NCBI GenBank assembly: GCA_017433225.1
Contig: JAFRHS010000027.1
Location: forward strand, 1-41,293
DNA from: Clostridia bacterium
GTDB taxonomy: Bacteria; Bacillota; Clostridia; Oscillospirales; Acutalibacteraceae
Direction: 5' to 3'
Length of the DNA stretch: 41,293 bases
Part shown: positions 1-7,717 of the stretch, piece after piece
Position numbering within the stretch: the first letter of the stretch is position 1
Layout: every line of letters starts with the position of its first letter
Notes under the pieces: model-generated
What the model was told of the DNA's origin: nothing
Seen by the model: the letters and a program-made list of their open reading frames with translations, nothing else
The model's database searches: none
Position numbers and translations under genes: made by a program

Positions 1-337
1 CAGGAACTCGCCTTGCCGCAACATGTTATCTTGCAGGCCGAAGGGCCGGAGTGCCCCTTTGGCCTGTTGTTTGCCCCATGCCGGCGGGTGGAAGTGCGGT
101 CAAGGGCAGGCAACGCGGTAGGTGGTTGCCTGTCGCGGAGCGAGCGAGCCCCTTGACGGCGCTGCAAGCCGCTGGCACGAAGCCCGGAGCGAAGCGGAGG
201 GCGCAAATACGCACGGCAGCTGACAGGGGCACGCCGATGCCCCGCTGCCAGGGCGGATGTCACCTAGCAGGTGCAAGTTTGAAGAGCTCGACAAATACAA
301 GTTTGTGTGAGGACAAGGAGATGCGTCTGGGATGAAA
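1..337. other. Gene-free, hairpin-rich intergenic stretch
   Basis: I see no credible gene here; the open frames lack ribosome binding sites and have biased composition. The stretch is G+C-rich and full of inverted repeats: CAGGCC 34-39 with GGCCTG 61-66; a nested pair GTCAAGGG 99-106 / CCCTTGAC 150-157 enclosing CAGGCAAC 107-114 / GTTGCCTG 125-132; and GGCAG 215-219 / CTGCC 245-249 enclosing GGGGCA 226-231 / TGCCCC 238-243. A GCGAAGCGGA loop lies near 190. It resembles the structured intergenic DNA at 25827-25883. Confidence 0.5.
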
Positions 338-370
338 AACAGAAAAGACCTGCAGAAGACTCTGCAGGTC
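338..370 (-). terminator. Intrinsic terminator of the cysteine-cluster gene
   Basis: On the minus strand a ten-base stem (GACCTGCAGA with TCTGCAGGTC, 347-356 and 361-370) is followed by TTTTCTGTTTTTC, about 20 bases after the stop codon of the gene at 388. Confidence 0.85.
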
Positions 371-387
371 GATAGCGCAGGCACCAG

Positions 388-1014
388 TCAGTGACGGAAG
401 CGGAAGCGCGGCCAGAGGACGGTCGGCATGCCGACGTCTTCCATGCGGTCGAGGGAGTCCATCGCCACCATGTCGTGGACCATCGGGTCCTCGAGCAGGG
501 TCTGCCAGACGTCATAGACGGTGGCGAGCCACTCTTTGTCGAGTTCCACTTCGTCCTCGATGAGCGGGCAGGAGTACGGGAGGTCCATGTCGTTCCAGAT
601 GAGGACCAGCCGTTCCCGTTTCGTGCCGGCGTTCATGAGATGCGGGAGCGTCGGGAAGAACCGGCACTGCAGCGGCCGGTATGCCCGGTGGCACCCGAGC
701 GGGTCTTTACAGCGGACGAAGCAGAGTTTCTTCTGCAGGAACGAGGGCGGGAACAGGGCCGACAGACCGTCGACTTCCTGAATGTCCTCTTCCTCCACGG
801 TCTCTTCGGACCAGCGGAGCCAGTCGGCGTCCTCTTTCAGGAGCTCGTCCTCTCCGGGATACAGGTAGAGGCCCATGTCCTCTTCGGCCATCTCCCGGTC
901 GAACCCGGACACGCCGCAGCAGGCCTTTCCGCAGATGGTCCCGCAGTCATAGGGGACCGGAAAGACCATATCGAGTTTCCGGTAGAGTTCCCGGTAGATT
1001 TCCTTGTCCAGCAT
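388..1014 (-). CDS. YkgJ-like cysteine-cluster protein (putative metal or Fe-S binding)
   Basis: This 208-residue soluble protein has two cysteine groups: C24, C28, C32, C33, then C98, C102, C108 and C117. The second group ends in RPLQCRFFP, which resembles the RPxxCRxFP signature of YkgJ/CxxCxxxCC proteins thought to bind zinc or an iron-sulfur cluster. There is no signal peptide or membrane segment, and the middle is acidic (about residues 40-80). The start follows GAGGTG with good spacing. It lies 63 bases downstream of an AEC permease on the same strand, with a weak terminator between, so co-transcription is possible. The biochemical role is unknown; the family assignment rests on cysteine spacing only. 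Confidence 0.65.
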   Translation of the reverse strand: MLDKEIYRELYRKLDMVFPVPYDCGTICGKACCGVSGFDREMAEEDMGLYLYPGEDELLKEDADWLRWSEETVEEEDIQEVDGLSALFPPSFLQKKLCFVRCKDPLGCHRAYRPLQCRFFPTLPHLMNAGTKRERLVLIWNDMDLPYSCPLIEDEVELDKEWLATVYDVWQTLLEDPMVHDMVAMDSLDRMEDVGMPTVLWPRFRFRH

Positions 1015-1041
1015 TGAAACACCTCGTTTAGAGAAGCAGGG

Positions 1042-1066
1042 AAAAAAGGCGGGGCCCTGTCAGGGC
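1042..1066 (-). terminator. Possible weak terminator after the AEC permease
   Basis: On the minus strand GCCCTGACAGGGC can form a short stem, followed after five bases by TTTTTT. The gap between stem and T-run makes termination partial at best, so readthrough into the gene at 388-1014 is likely. Confidence 0.4.
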
Positions 1067-1077
1067 GATGTATGGCA

Positions 1078-2022
1078 TCAGCCGATGAAACCGACCATGT
1101 TGTAAACGAAGATGAACCCGAAGAGGGTCGCGATCGACAGGACGGTGCTGAGGACGACATATTCGCCGGCCAGTTCGCCGTCGCCGCCCATGTTGGCCGC
1201 CATGGTGTAGGAAGAGACGGCCACCGGCGCACCGGACATGATGAGGAACACGAAGCGCTCTACATTGGAGAACCCGACAAGGGACGAGATGAAGGTGGCC
1301 AGCAGCGGCAAGGCCAGGAGTTTCAGGACAAGCACCGGTGTCAGATACTTCTGATTGTGTTTCATCGCGCTGAAATGGAGGGTGCCGCCAAGGCAGAAGA
1401 GGGCGATCGGCGTCGTGAGTCCGGAGAACTCGCTGATGGGTTTTTCCAGCCCGACCGGCAGTTTGATGCCGAGGAACAGGAACGCGATGCCGACCAGCGC
1501 GCCGAGGATGAGCGGGTTCGTCACGATGTTTTTGAGCAGCGTCAGAGCTTTGATCTCTCCGCCGCGGTAGTATTCGAACAGGATGACCGCGAACGCGTTG
1601 TAGAGCGGCACGACCACCGCCACGAGCATGGCGGCCAGAGCGGCGCCTTCCGCGCCGAACACGCTTTCCGCCATCGGGATGCCGAAGAGGACGAAGTTCG
1701 AGCGGTATGCCGCCTGGATGATGACCGAGCACTTGTCCTTCGCTTTCACGAGTCTCGGCACAGTCAGGCAGAGCAGCAGGATGAGCAGGGCCAGTGAGCC
1801 GACGCAGATGGCGAGGAACCGGCCGCGGATCTGAGTGTCGGCGTCCACGTTGTAAATGTTCCAGAACATGAGGAACGGGAAAAAGCATTTGAACACGACG
1901 CCGTTCAGTTTGTTCAGGAATTCTTCGGTCGCCCAGCCGACACGGCGGCAGATGGCGCCGAAACCGAGATAGACGATAAAGGGCAGGACCGCGGTGACCG
2001 CGATCAGAAATGATTGGAGCAT
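1078..2022 (-). CDS. AEC-family membrane transporter (auxin efflux carrier-like)
   Basis: This is a 314-residue permease with about ten hydrophobic segments throughout, the usual size and pattern of the AEC family, whose bacterial members export or import organic acids such as malate. The chosen start (MLQSFLIAV) follows a GAAAGAAGA-type ribosome site and begins directly in the first membrane helix; an in-frame start 18 codons upstream adds a non-hydrophobic tail and is less likely. It is divergent from superoxide reductase, and the two promoters overlap. The substrate cannot be told from the sequence. A second AEC permease lies at 15912-16847. Confidence 0.85.
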   Translation of the reverse strand: MLQSFLIAVTAVLPFIVYLGFGAICRRVGWATEEFLNKLNGVVFKCFFPFLMFWNIYNVDADTQIRGRFLAICVGSLALLILLLCLTVPRLVKAKDKCSVIIQAAYRSNFVLFGIPMAESVFGAEGAALAAMLVAVVVPLYNAFAVILFEYYRGGEIKALTLLKNIVTNPLILGALVGIAFLFLGIKLPVGLEKPISEFSGLTTPIALFCLGGTLHFSAMKHNQKYLTPVLVLKLLALPLLATFISSLVGFSNVERFVFLIMSGAPVAVSSYTMAANMGGDGELAGEYVVLSTVLSIATLFGFIFVYNMVGFIG

Positions 2023-2067
2023 AAAGGGTCTTCTTTCCGGCAATTGGATGCCAAAGGGTTTTCTTGC

Positions 2068-2097
2068 TTGCCCCATTATAGTCCATTACGTTATAAT
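2068..2097 (+). promoter_or_regulatory. Promoter of superoxide reductase gene
   Basis: TTGCCC at 2068-2073 and TATAAT at 2092-2097 are separated by 18 bases, 45 bases upstream of the dfx start codon. It overlaps the divergent promoter of the AEC gene. Confidence 0.6.
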
Positions 2098-2104
2098 AAA
2101 GCAA
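2075..2104 (-). promoter_or_regulatory. Promoter of AEC permease gene
   Basis: On the minus strand TTGCTT (2099-2104) and TATAAT (2075-2080) are 18 bases apart. The -10 and -35 elements interleave with those of the divergent dfx promoter, so the two cannot be occupied at once. Confidence 0.55.
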
Positions 2105-2142
2105 AGCAATTATGATTTTATTCTACCCAAGGAGGTATTATT

Positions 2143-2517
2143 ATGAAATTCTACATTTGTAAACACTGCGGAAACATCATCGCATTCGCAGAGGACAAGG
2201 GTGTCCCCGTCGTCTGCTGCGGTGAAAAGATGTCCGAACTCGTCCCCGGCACCACCGATGCCGCCCAGGAGAAACACGTTCCCGTCATCGAAGTGGACGG
2301 CAACCTCGTCACCGTCAAGGTCGGCGAAGTCGAGCATCCGATGCTCGAGGAGCACCACATCGCCTGGATCGCTCTGGAGACCAAAGAAGGCAACCAGAGA
2401 AAGCCCCTGCCCGTCGACGGAAAACCTGAGGCTACGTTCGCGCTGACCGACGGCGACGAAGTCGTCGCGGCCTACGAGTACTGCAACCTGCACGGCCTCT
2501 GGAAAGCGGAGGCGTAA
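2143..2517 (+). CDS. dfx: Desulfoferrodoxin (superoxide reductase)
   Basis: This enzyme reduces superoxide to hydrogen peroxide in the cytoplasm without making oxygen, a typical anaerobe defence. The 124-residue protein is the two-iron form. An N-terminal desulforedoxin domain carries the Fe(Cys)4 ligands C6, C9, C25 and C26. The catalytic domain has H45, H65, H71, C114 and H117 as ligands of the square-pyramidal iron, with the family's E43-K44 pair before the first histidine. The start follows AAGGAGG at ideal distance. It is a single-gene unit with its own promoter and a terminator shared with the convergent gene. Electrons would normally come from rubredoxin, which is not encoded in this window. 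Confidence 0.96.
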   Translation: MKFYICKHCGNIIAFAEDKGVPVVCCGEKMSELVPGTTDAAQEKHVPVIEVDGNLVTVKVGEVEHPMLEEHHIAWIALETKEGNQRKPLPVDGKPEATFALTDGDEVVAAYEYCNLHGLWKAEA

Positions 2518-2531
2518 ATCGCCCGCAAGAC

Positions 2532-2570
2532 AAAAGAAGACCTCTCAGCGAAGGCTGGGAGGTCTTTTCT
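2532..2570. terminator. Bidirectional terminator between dfx and the ATP-grasp gene
   Basis: AGACCTCTCAGC pairs with GCTGGGAGGTCT (one G-U pair), flanked by an A-run on the left and TTTTCT on the right. It serves the two convergent genes. Confidence 0.85.
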
Positions 2571-2571
2571 G

Positions 2572-5157
2572 TTACCGTTCGTGGATGAGGCCGAGGAGTT
2601 TCTCGGACAGGAAGTCGTAGTAGATGTGGCAGTCGGTGTCCTCGAGGTCGTAGACACGGACGATGTCTTTGAGCGTGCCGGCTTCCGGGTAGAACTTCTC
2701 GAGGCAGTTCGGTTCGTCGTCGAGGATCTCCGGACGGTACCGCAGCGTCTTCTCGTTGCGGAAGACCGCCGTGTACAGGATGCCCGCCTCGACGAGGTCC
2801 TGAAAGATGTGGGAACCGTAGGAGAGCTCCGGCATATAGCCGGCGCGGGTCTCCGCCACTTCGGCGATGACGTCGAATTCGGAGATGTCCGCGAAACTCG
2901 TCGGCACGCCCAGTTCCGGAGACGACGTACAGATGCGTCCGGGGACCATGAGGACCAGGCACTTGCCTTTTCCGCGGTACGCCCAGTTCACGGCGTTGAT
3001 GGCGGTGCGGACGGAGAACTTCTCTTTGTAGGGCATGTTGTAGTACCCGACCGGGTCGACATAGACGAGGAGGTCCACCTTCTTCGAGCGGGACATGCCC
3101 ATGGACGAATGGACGCTCTCAAGGAAGATCTCGCGCTCCGGCGGGTCCTCCGGGATCCTGACGACCTTGCTGTCGCGATTCACCTGCAAAGGGCGGCACT
3201 GCAGCGGGCCGATGCGGTAATCTCCTTCGTCGGAGAGATTGATCGTGAATTCGATGTCGACGGGATAGTCGTATTTTTCCTGAAGAACGCGCAGGATGGT
3301 CTTGAAGTCGCTCATCAGCTGTTCGTTGTTCACGATCCCGTCGCAGGATACGTAAAACACCTTCCGTCTCTGTCCCCGGTTCAGGAACATGCTTTCGGCG
3401 TCGTAGTCGTGGGACAGCAGCTGCCGCTGCTGATACTCCGGCAGCGTGCTGACCGCCCAGGAGATGCCCAGACCGTCGATGCTGCCCGTCTCCGTGTTGA
3501 CGGCGTCGATGACCTGCTGTGAATACTGGTGGCTCTTTGCCGCCGTCGCGGAGATCTTCTTTTTCGGGTCGCTGCAGAAGACCAGGCGCGGATAGGAGCC
3601 CTGGTTGCGGTCGACGGCCGCCGTGCCGAGACCCATGACGAGCCGCAGCATTCCGGAGTCCTCTTCCCCGGTCGCAGCCCCGAACTTGTAGGGAGACGTC
3701 GAATAGCCGACGCCGGCCGCGCTCGGCAGGAAGTGGTTCCCGTAACGGGAGCCGGAGACCCGCTGGACGAGCAGCGCCATCTGTTCATCGCGCTCGTCGA
3801 GGCCGCGCCGTTTGCGGTAGTCGAGAGCCCCTTTGCTCATCGTACTGGCATAGACGACACGCGCCGCGTTTTCGAACTCCGCGAGCCGTTCTTCCATGCT
3901 GCCGTGGTTCGAGCAGAAGACCGACTCGTACTTGCCGGCAAACGCGTTGCCGAAGCTGTCTTCCAGGATGGAACTGGAGCGAACGATGTACGGGTCCTGG
4001 CCGTAGTACTCCAGCATCCGCTTGAACTGTTCTTCGATCTTGGGAGAGAAGGCGCCGTGCATCAGCGCGTCCGCCATCTCTTCCGCGGCGGAGAAATACC
4101 CCTCCTCCGACCGCTGGCGGACCCGGAGATCCCACATGCCGTTTTCGATGATGTAGGCGTAAAAGACGTCATTGCCGACGTAGAAGGAGTCGTGGGGTTC
4201 CAGCCGGGAGAAGATCTCGGGCTCGTATTTTTCAATGAGTTTCCGGGACATCAGCATGCCGGCCGCTTTTCCGCCGATGAGACCGGTCCCGATCATACGG
4301 GAGCGGACCTGGAAATAGTCTTCCGGTGTAAAGTTGTCCCGCACCATCGGCCGCAGGGTCTCGTCCCGCGTGATCATGATGCGGCACATGCGGTTCGTGG
4401 CTTCGGTGATGTCGATCCCGTTCTGATAGAGGAGCTCGTTCTGCTGGAAAAAACGGTCCCAGAAATCCTGATGCGACTCGGAGCTGTCCGACAGCGAATT
4501 GTTCATGATCTGATAGAACCGGCTTGCGACGACGCCGCTCATGACCGGCTCGAAGGTGTGGATGTCCTTGTCGTAGACATGGGGCAGGAACATGGTCGGG
4601 GTGTCCCGCTGCCAGACTTTCAGCGGCCGGATGAAGATGTATTTGTCGTCGGAAAAGACATCGAGGAACACGGATGTCCGCTCACGGATATCCGCCATGC
4701 AGTCGAAGGAGTGCATCGCCCGCATGATGGGGAAATAGGCGATGGCGTGCTTTTCCGCGGTCAGTTTCCCGATGAGGGTGAAGAAGTTACTGATGAGAAG
4801 GTCGGTGGACCAGGCCGTCTGCAGATCGGACAGGCAGTCGAAGATGTAGTAGGTCTCTTCCGGCATGGACTGGATGAGTTCATGCAGCGTGACCGTGAAC
4901 CGCTCGAACCGTTTCGACGGCGGGATCTCGGTCAGGGTGACGCCCTCCATCTCCCCGAGGAGCGGAGCGTGTTCCGCAAAACGGACATAGACAACGTTTC
5001 GCCCGTCCTTCACACCCTGCTTTGCGAACGCTTCCGCAAACAGCCGGAAATCGTCCAGTTCCGTGAGCCGGCAGACCACATTGTCTCCGATCCGAAAATA
5101 GTCCAGGGCTTCGTCCAGTTCCGGGAACCCGGAGTCCACCCGATCAAACAGCGCCAT
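2572..5157 (-). CDS. PEP/pyruvate-binding (PPDK-type ATP-grasp) protein with KaiC-like N-terminus
   Basis: The 861-residue protein has an ATP-grasp domain of the PEP synthase/pyruvate phosphate dikinase N-terminal family. Visible motifs are GGKAAGM after about residue 290, IVRSSSILEDSFGNAFAGKYESVF and QMALLVQRVSG. The phosphohistidine swivel domain and the PEP-binding barrel of true PpsA/PpdK are absent. Residues 1-260 resemble a KaiC/RecA-type fold (SGFPELDEAL, NVVYVRF, YYIFDCLSDL as a Walker-B-like strand), but the position of the P-loop reads RIGDNVVCRL, with no GKT. The start MALF follows AAGGAAGG; an upstream in-frame ATG is less well placed. The phosphoryl acceptor is unknown. It could be a signalling or protein-phosphorylating relative rather than a metabolic enzyme. 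Confidence 0.8.
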   Translation of the reverse strand: MALFDRVDSGFPELDEALDYFRIGDNVVCRLTELDDFRLFAEAFAKQGVKDGRNVVYVRFAEHAPLLGEMEGVTLTEIPPSKRFERFTVTLHELIQSMPEETYYIFDCLSDLQTAWSTDLLISNFFTLIGKLTAEKHAIAYFPIMRAMHSFDCMADIRERTSVFLDVFSDDKYIFIRPLKVWQRDTPTMFLPHVYDKDIHTFEPVMSGVVASRFYQIMNNSLSDSSESHQDFWDRFFQQNELLYQNGIDITEATNRMCRIMITRDETLRPMVRDNFTPEDYFQVRSRMIGTGLIGGKAAGMLMSRKLIEKYEPEIFSRLEPHDSFYVGNDVFYAYIIENGMWDLRVRQRSEEGYFSAAEEMADALMHGAFSPKIEEQFKRMLEYYGQDPYIVRSSSILEDSFGNAFAGKYESVFCSNHGSMEERLAEFENAARVVYASTMSKGALDYRKRRGLDERDEQMALLVQRVSGSRYGNHFLPSAAGVGYSTSPYKFGAATGEEDSGMLRLVMGLGTAAVDRNQGSYPRLVFCSDPKKKISATAAKSHQYSQQVIDAVNTETGSIDGLGISWAVSTLPEYQQRQLLSHDYDAESMFLNRGQRRKVFYVSCDGIVNNEQLMSDFKTILRVLQEKYDYPVDIEFTINLSDEGDYRIGPLQCRPLQVNRDSKVVRIPEDPPEREIFLESVHSSMGMSRSKKVDLLVYVDPVGYYNMPYKEKFSVRTAINAVNWAYRGKGKCLVLMVPGRICTSSPELGVPTSFADISEFDVIAEVAETRAGYMPELSYGSHIFQDLVEAGILYTAVFRNEKTLRYRPEILDDEPNCLEKFYPEAGTLKDIVRVYDLEDTDCHIYYDFLSEKLLGLIHER

Positions 5158-5210
5158 AACCGAAATCCTTCCTTTACTTTCTAACATCTAGGATACCATG
5201 ATAAGGCAGT

Positions 5211-5222
5211 TTGTGGTATAGT
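5211..5222 (+). promoter_or_regulatory. Probable extended -10 promoter of the ior operon
   Basis: TGTGGTATAGT gives an extended -10 (TGG then TATAGT at 5217-5222) about 50 bases before iorA. No good -35 is visible. Nearly the same element (TGTGGTATACT) precedes the genes at 11321 and 40506. Confidence 0.4.
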
Positions 5223-5272
5223 TATTAGAAATCATATCAATATGAATCTTATTTTAACAGCAAGGTGATCCG

Positions 5273-7099
5273 ATGCATACCGAATTCCTGATGGGCAACG
5301 AAGCCATCGCGCTCGGCGCGCTGGCGGCAGGCGTCAACGTCGTCTGCGGTTACCCGGGCACCCCCTCCTCGGAAGTCCTGGAGACGGTCGCCAAACGGAA
5401 AACCGAACACACCTATGTCGAATGGTCCGTCAACGAGAAAGCCGCCATGGAACTTGCCGCCGGCGCCGCCTACTCTGGTGCCCGCGCTCTGGTGACCATG
5501 AAACAGGTCGGCCTCAACGTGGCCTCCGATCCCCTCATGAGCCTTGAGTATGTGGGCGTGAAGGGCGGCATGGTCGTCCTCGTCGCCGACGACCCGGGTC
5601 CCATCTCGTCGCAGACCGAGCAGGACACACGGACCTTCGCGGCCTTTTCCAAGGTCCCCTGCTTCGACCCCTCCACGCCGGAAGAGGCGTATGAGATGAT
5701 CCAGGATGCGTTCGACTTCTCCGAGCAATACGGCACCCCGGTGTTCCTGCGGCCCACGACCCGCGTGGACCACGGTTACGCGTCCATCGACGTCAAAGAC
5801 GAGAACGAATACTATGTGAATACACCTGACGGCTTCGTCAAAGACAGTTCCCGCTGGGTCATCTTCCCGCGCCTGTCCTTCGCGAACCACGCGAAGATCG
5901 AAGCCCGCAACGAGGAACTGCGCACCACGCTGTCTTCCTACGAACGCAACTGCATCCTCGGTGGCGATGTACCGAAGAAAGGTGTCGCTGCCGGCGGCAT
6001 CTCCTTCGCATACGCGAACGAGGAACTGGCCGCCCGCGGGACCGACGGCAGCCTCCCGGCCAGACTGATGAAAGTCAGCACGCCCTTCCCCTTCCCGGAA
6101 GACCTCGCCCTTGAGTTCCTGAAGGACCTCGACGAAGTCCTGGTCCTCGAAGAACTGGACCCGGTCATCGAAAAGGAACTGACTTACATCTGCGGAAAAC
6201 ACGGGCTTTCCACGAAGATCTATGGCAAACTGAGCCACCATATCGCCGCGTCCGGTGAGAACACCAGAGACTCGGTCGGGGCCGCGCTCGACGCGTTCCT
6301 CGGCACGGACCTCGAGCGCACCAAAGCGGTCGAGCGCCCCGAGCCCCCGCAGCTGCCGGTCCGGCCTCCGGTCCTCTGCGCCGGCTGTCCCCACCGCGCC
6401 TCCTTCTATGCCGTCAAGCAGGCGATGAAGGGCAAAAAAGCGTTCTTCGGCGGCGACATCGGCTGTTACACCCTCGGCAACGCCATGCCGCTCGACATGT
6501 GCGACACCTGCCTTTGCATGGGCGCCGGCGTGAACATTGCCCAGGGCATCCGGAAAGTGGACCCCGACACGACGGTCTTTGCCTTCGTCGGAGACTCCAC
6601 CTTCTTCGCATCCGCCATTACCGGCGTCATCAACGCCGTTTACAACCAGGCCAACATGACCCTGGTCCTCCTCGACAACTCCACGACCGCCATGACCGGC
6701 CACCAGCCGCACCCCGGCACCGGCCGCACCATGATGGGCGAGGTCGTCGAGAAGATCGACCCGGTCAAAGTCCTCGAAGGCATCGGCGTCACCGAAGTCG
6801 TGTGCCTCGACCCCATGGACCTTGCCACCGCCGTCCCCGAAGTACAGCGCGTCAGCGCTCTGCCCGGTGTCAAGGCGGTCATCTTCCGGTACCCCTGCAT
6901 CGCGCTCTTCAAGCCGACAAAGTACTGCGAAGTCAACCAGGACGAGTGCATCAACTGCCGCCGCTGCATCAAAGAGCTCGGCTGCCCGGCCCTTTTCATC
7001 GAGGACGGCCGTGTGACGATCGACCCCGGCACCTGCACCGGCTGCGGCCTCTGCAACCAGGTCTGTCCGAAGAACTGCATAGGAGGTGTCGAGCGATGA
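5273..7099 (+). CDS. iorA: Indolepyruvate:ferredoxin oxidoreductase, alpha subunit
   Basis: This is the catalytic subunit of the thiamine-diphosphate enzyme that oxidises aryl pyruvates, from transamination of Trp, Phe and Tyr, to aryl-acetyl-CoA with reduction of ferredoxin. The 608 residues begin with the pyrimidine-binding domain (NEAIALGALAAGV, GYPGTPSSE) and include the TPP-binding stretch starting GDSTFF and ending LLDNSTTAM. The last 55 residues form a 2[4Fe-4S] ferredoxin domain (CINCRRCIKELGCP and CTGCGLCNQVCP). The start is preceded by AAGGTGAT. Its stop overlaps the start of iorB, indicating translational coupling, and paaK follows in the same operon. Confidence 0.96.
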   Translation: MHTEFLMGNEAIALGALAAGVNVVCGYPGTPSSEVLETVAKRKTEHTYVEWSVNEKAAMELAAGAAYSGARALVTMKQVGLNVASDPLMSLEYVGVKGGMVVLVADDPGPISSQTEQDTRTFAAFSKVPCFDPSTPEEAYEMIQDAFDFSEQYGTPVFLRPTTRVDHGYASIDVKDENEYYVNTPDGFVKDSSRWVIFPRLSFANHAKIEARNEELRTTLSSYERNCILGGDVPKKGVAAGGISFAYANEELAARGTDGSLPARLMKVSTPFPFPEDLALEFLKDLDEVLVLEELDPVIEKELTYICGKHGLSTKIYGKLSHHIAASGENTRDSVGAALDAFLGTDLERTKAVERPEPPQLPVRPPVLCAGCPHRASFYAVKQAMKGKKAFFGGDIGCYTLGNAMPLDMCDTCLCMGAGVNIAQGIRKVDPDTTVFAFVGDSTFFASAITGVINAVYNQANMTLVLLDNSTTAMTGHQPHPGTGRTMMGEVVEKIDPVKVLEGIGVTEVVCLDPMDLATAVPEVQRVSALPGVKAVIFRYPCIALFKPTKYCEVNQDECINCRRCIKELGCPALFIEDGRVTIDPGTCTGCGLCNQVCPKNCIGGVER

Positions 7100-7680
7100 C
7101 GAATATCGTACTGTGCGGCATCGGCGGTCAGGGGACCGTCCTTGCCTCGAAGCTCCTGGCAGCCGCCGGCATGAAGAAGGGCTGCAACGTCCAGAGCGCC
7201 GAGACCATCGGCATGGCCCAGCGGGGCGGTTCCGTGTTCTCCCACCTGCGGATGGGAGCCGCGGGCGAAGAGGTCTCTTCGCCTATGATCGCCCTCGGCA
7301 CCGCGGACATCCTCATCGGCTTCGAGCCGGGCGAGACCGTCCGCCTGCTCCCCTATCTGAAGCCCGACGGACAGGTCATCACGGCCAGCCGTTCGGTCAT
7401 GCCGGTGACGGCGGCCCTCACCGGCGGCTCCTACGACGGAGCCGATATGCTCCGCTACCTCGAAGACAACGTGCAGAACCTGTCCGTCGTGGACACGGAG
7501 ACCGCCCTTGCCGAGCTCGGCAACCCGAAAGTCACGAATGTCTTGCTGCTCGGCTACGCCGCGGAAAGCGGCGCGCTGGGCCTCACCTCTGAAGACCTCA
7601 AGGACGCTCTGAAAGAACGCCTTCCGGAAAAACTCTGGGACGTCAACTTCCGAGCCCTCGACTATGCAAAGAAGGCGTGA
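7096..7680 (+). CDS. iorB: Indolepyruvate:ferredoxin oxidoreductase, beta subunit
   Basis: This 194-residue gamma-domain subunit pairs with IorA to form the aryl-pyruvate oxidoreductase. It has the family opening GIGGQGTVLASKLLA and the AETIGMAQRGGSVFSHLRMG segment. The ATG overlaps the iorA stop (ATGA), and GGAGGTG lies just upstream inside iorA. A longer open frame continues upstream within iorA but has no sign of translation. The next gene, paaK, follows after 37 bases with its own ribosome site. Confidence 0.95.
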   Translation: MTNIVLCGIGGQGTVLASKLLAAAGMKKGCNVQSAETIGMAQRGGSVFSHLRMGAAGEEVSSPMIALGTADILIGFEPGETVRLLPYLKPDGQVITASRSVMPVTAALTGGSYDGADMLRYLEDNVQNLSVVDTETALAELGNPKVTNVLLLGYAAESGALGLTSEDLKDALKERLPEKLWDVNFRALDYAKKA

Positions 7681-7717
7681 ATCGCCACCCATAGAACAGT
7701 GAAAGAAGGAGTTCTCC

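Noticed and set aside
1-337. Short overlapping frames of 68-94 residues in the first 400 bases
   Set aside because: They lack ribosome sites, overlap on both strands and derive from inverted-repeat DNA.
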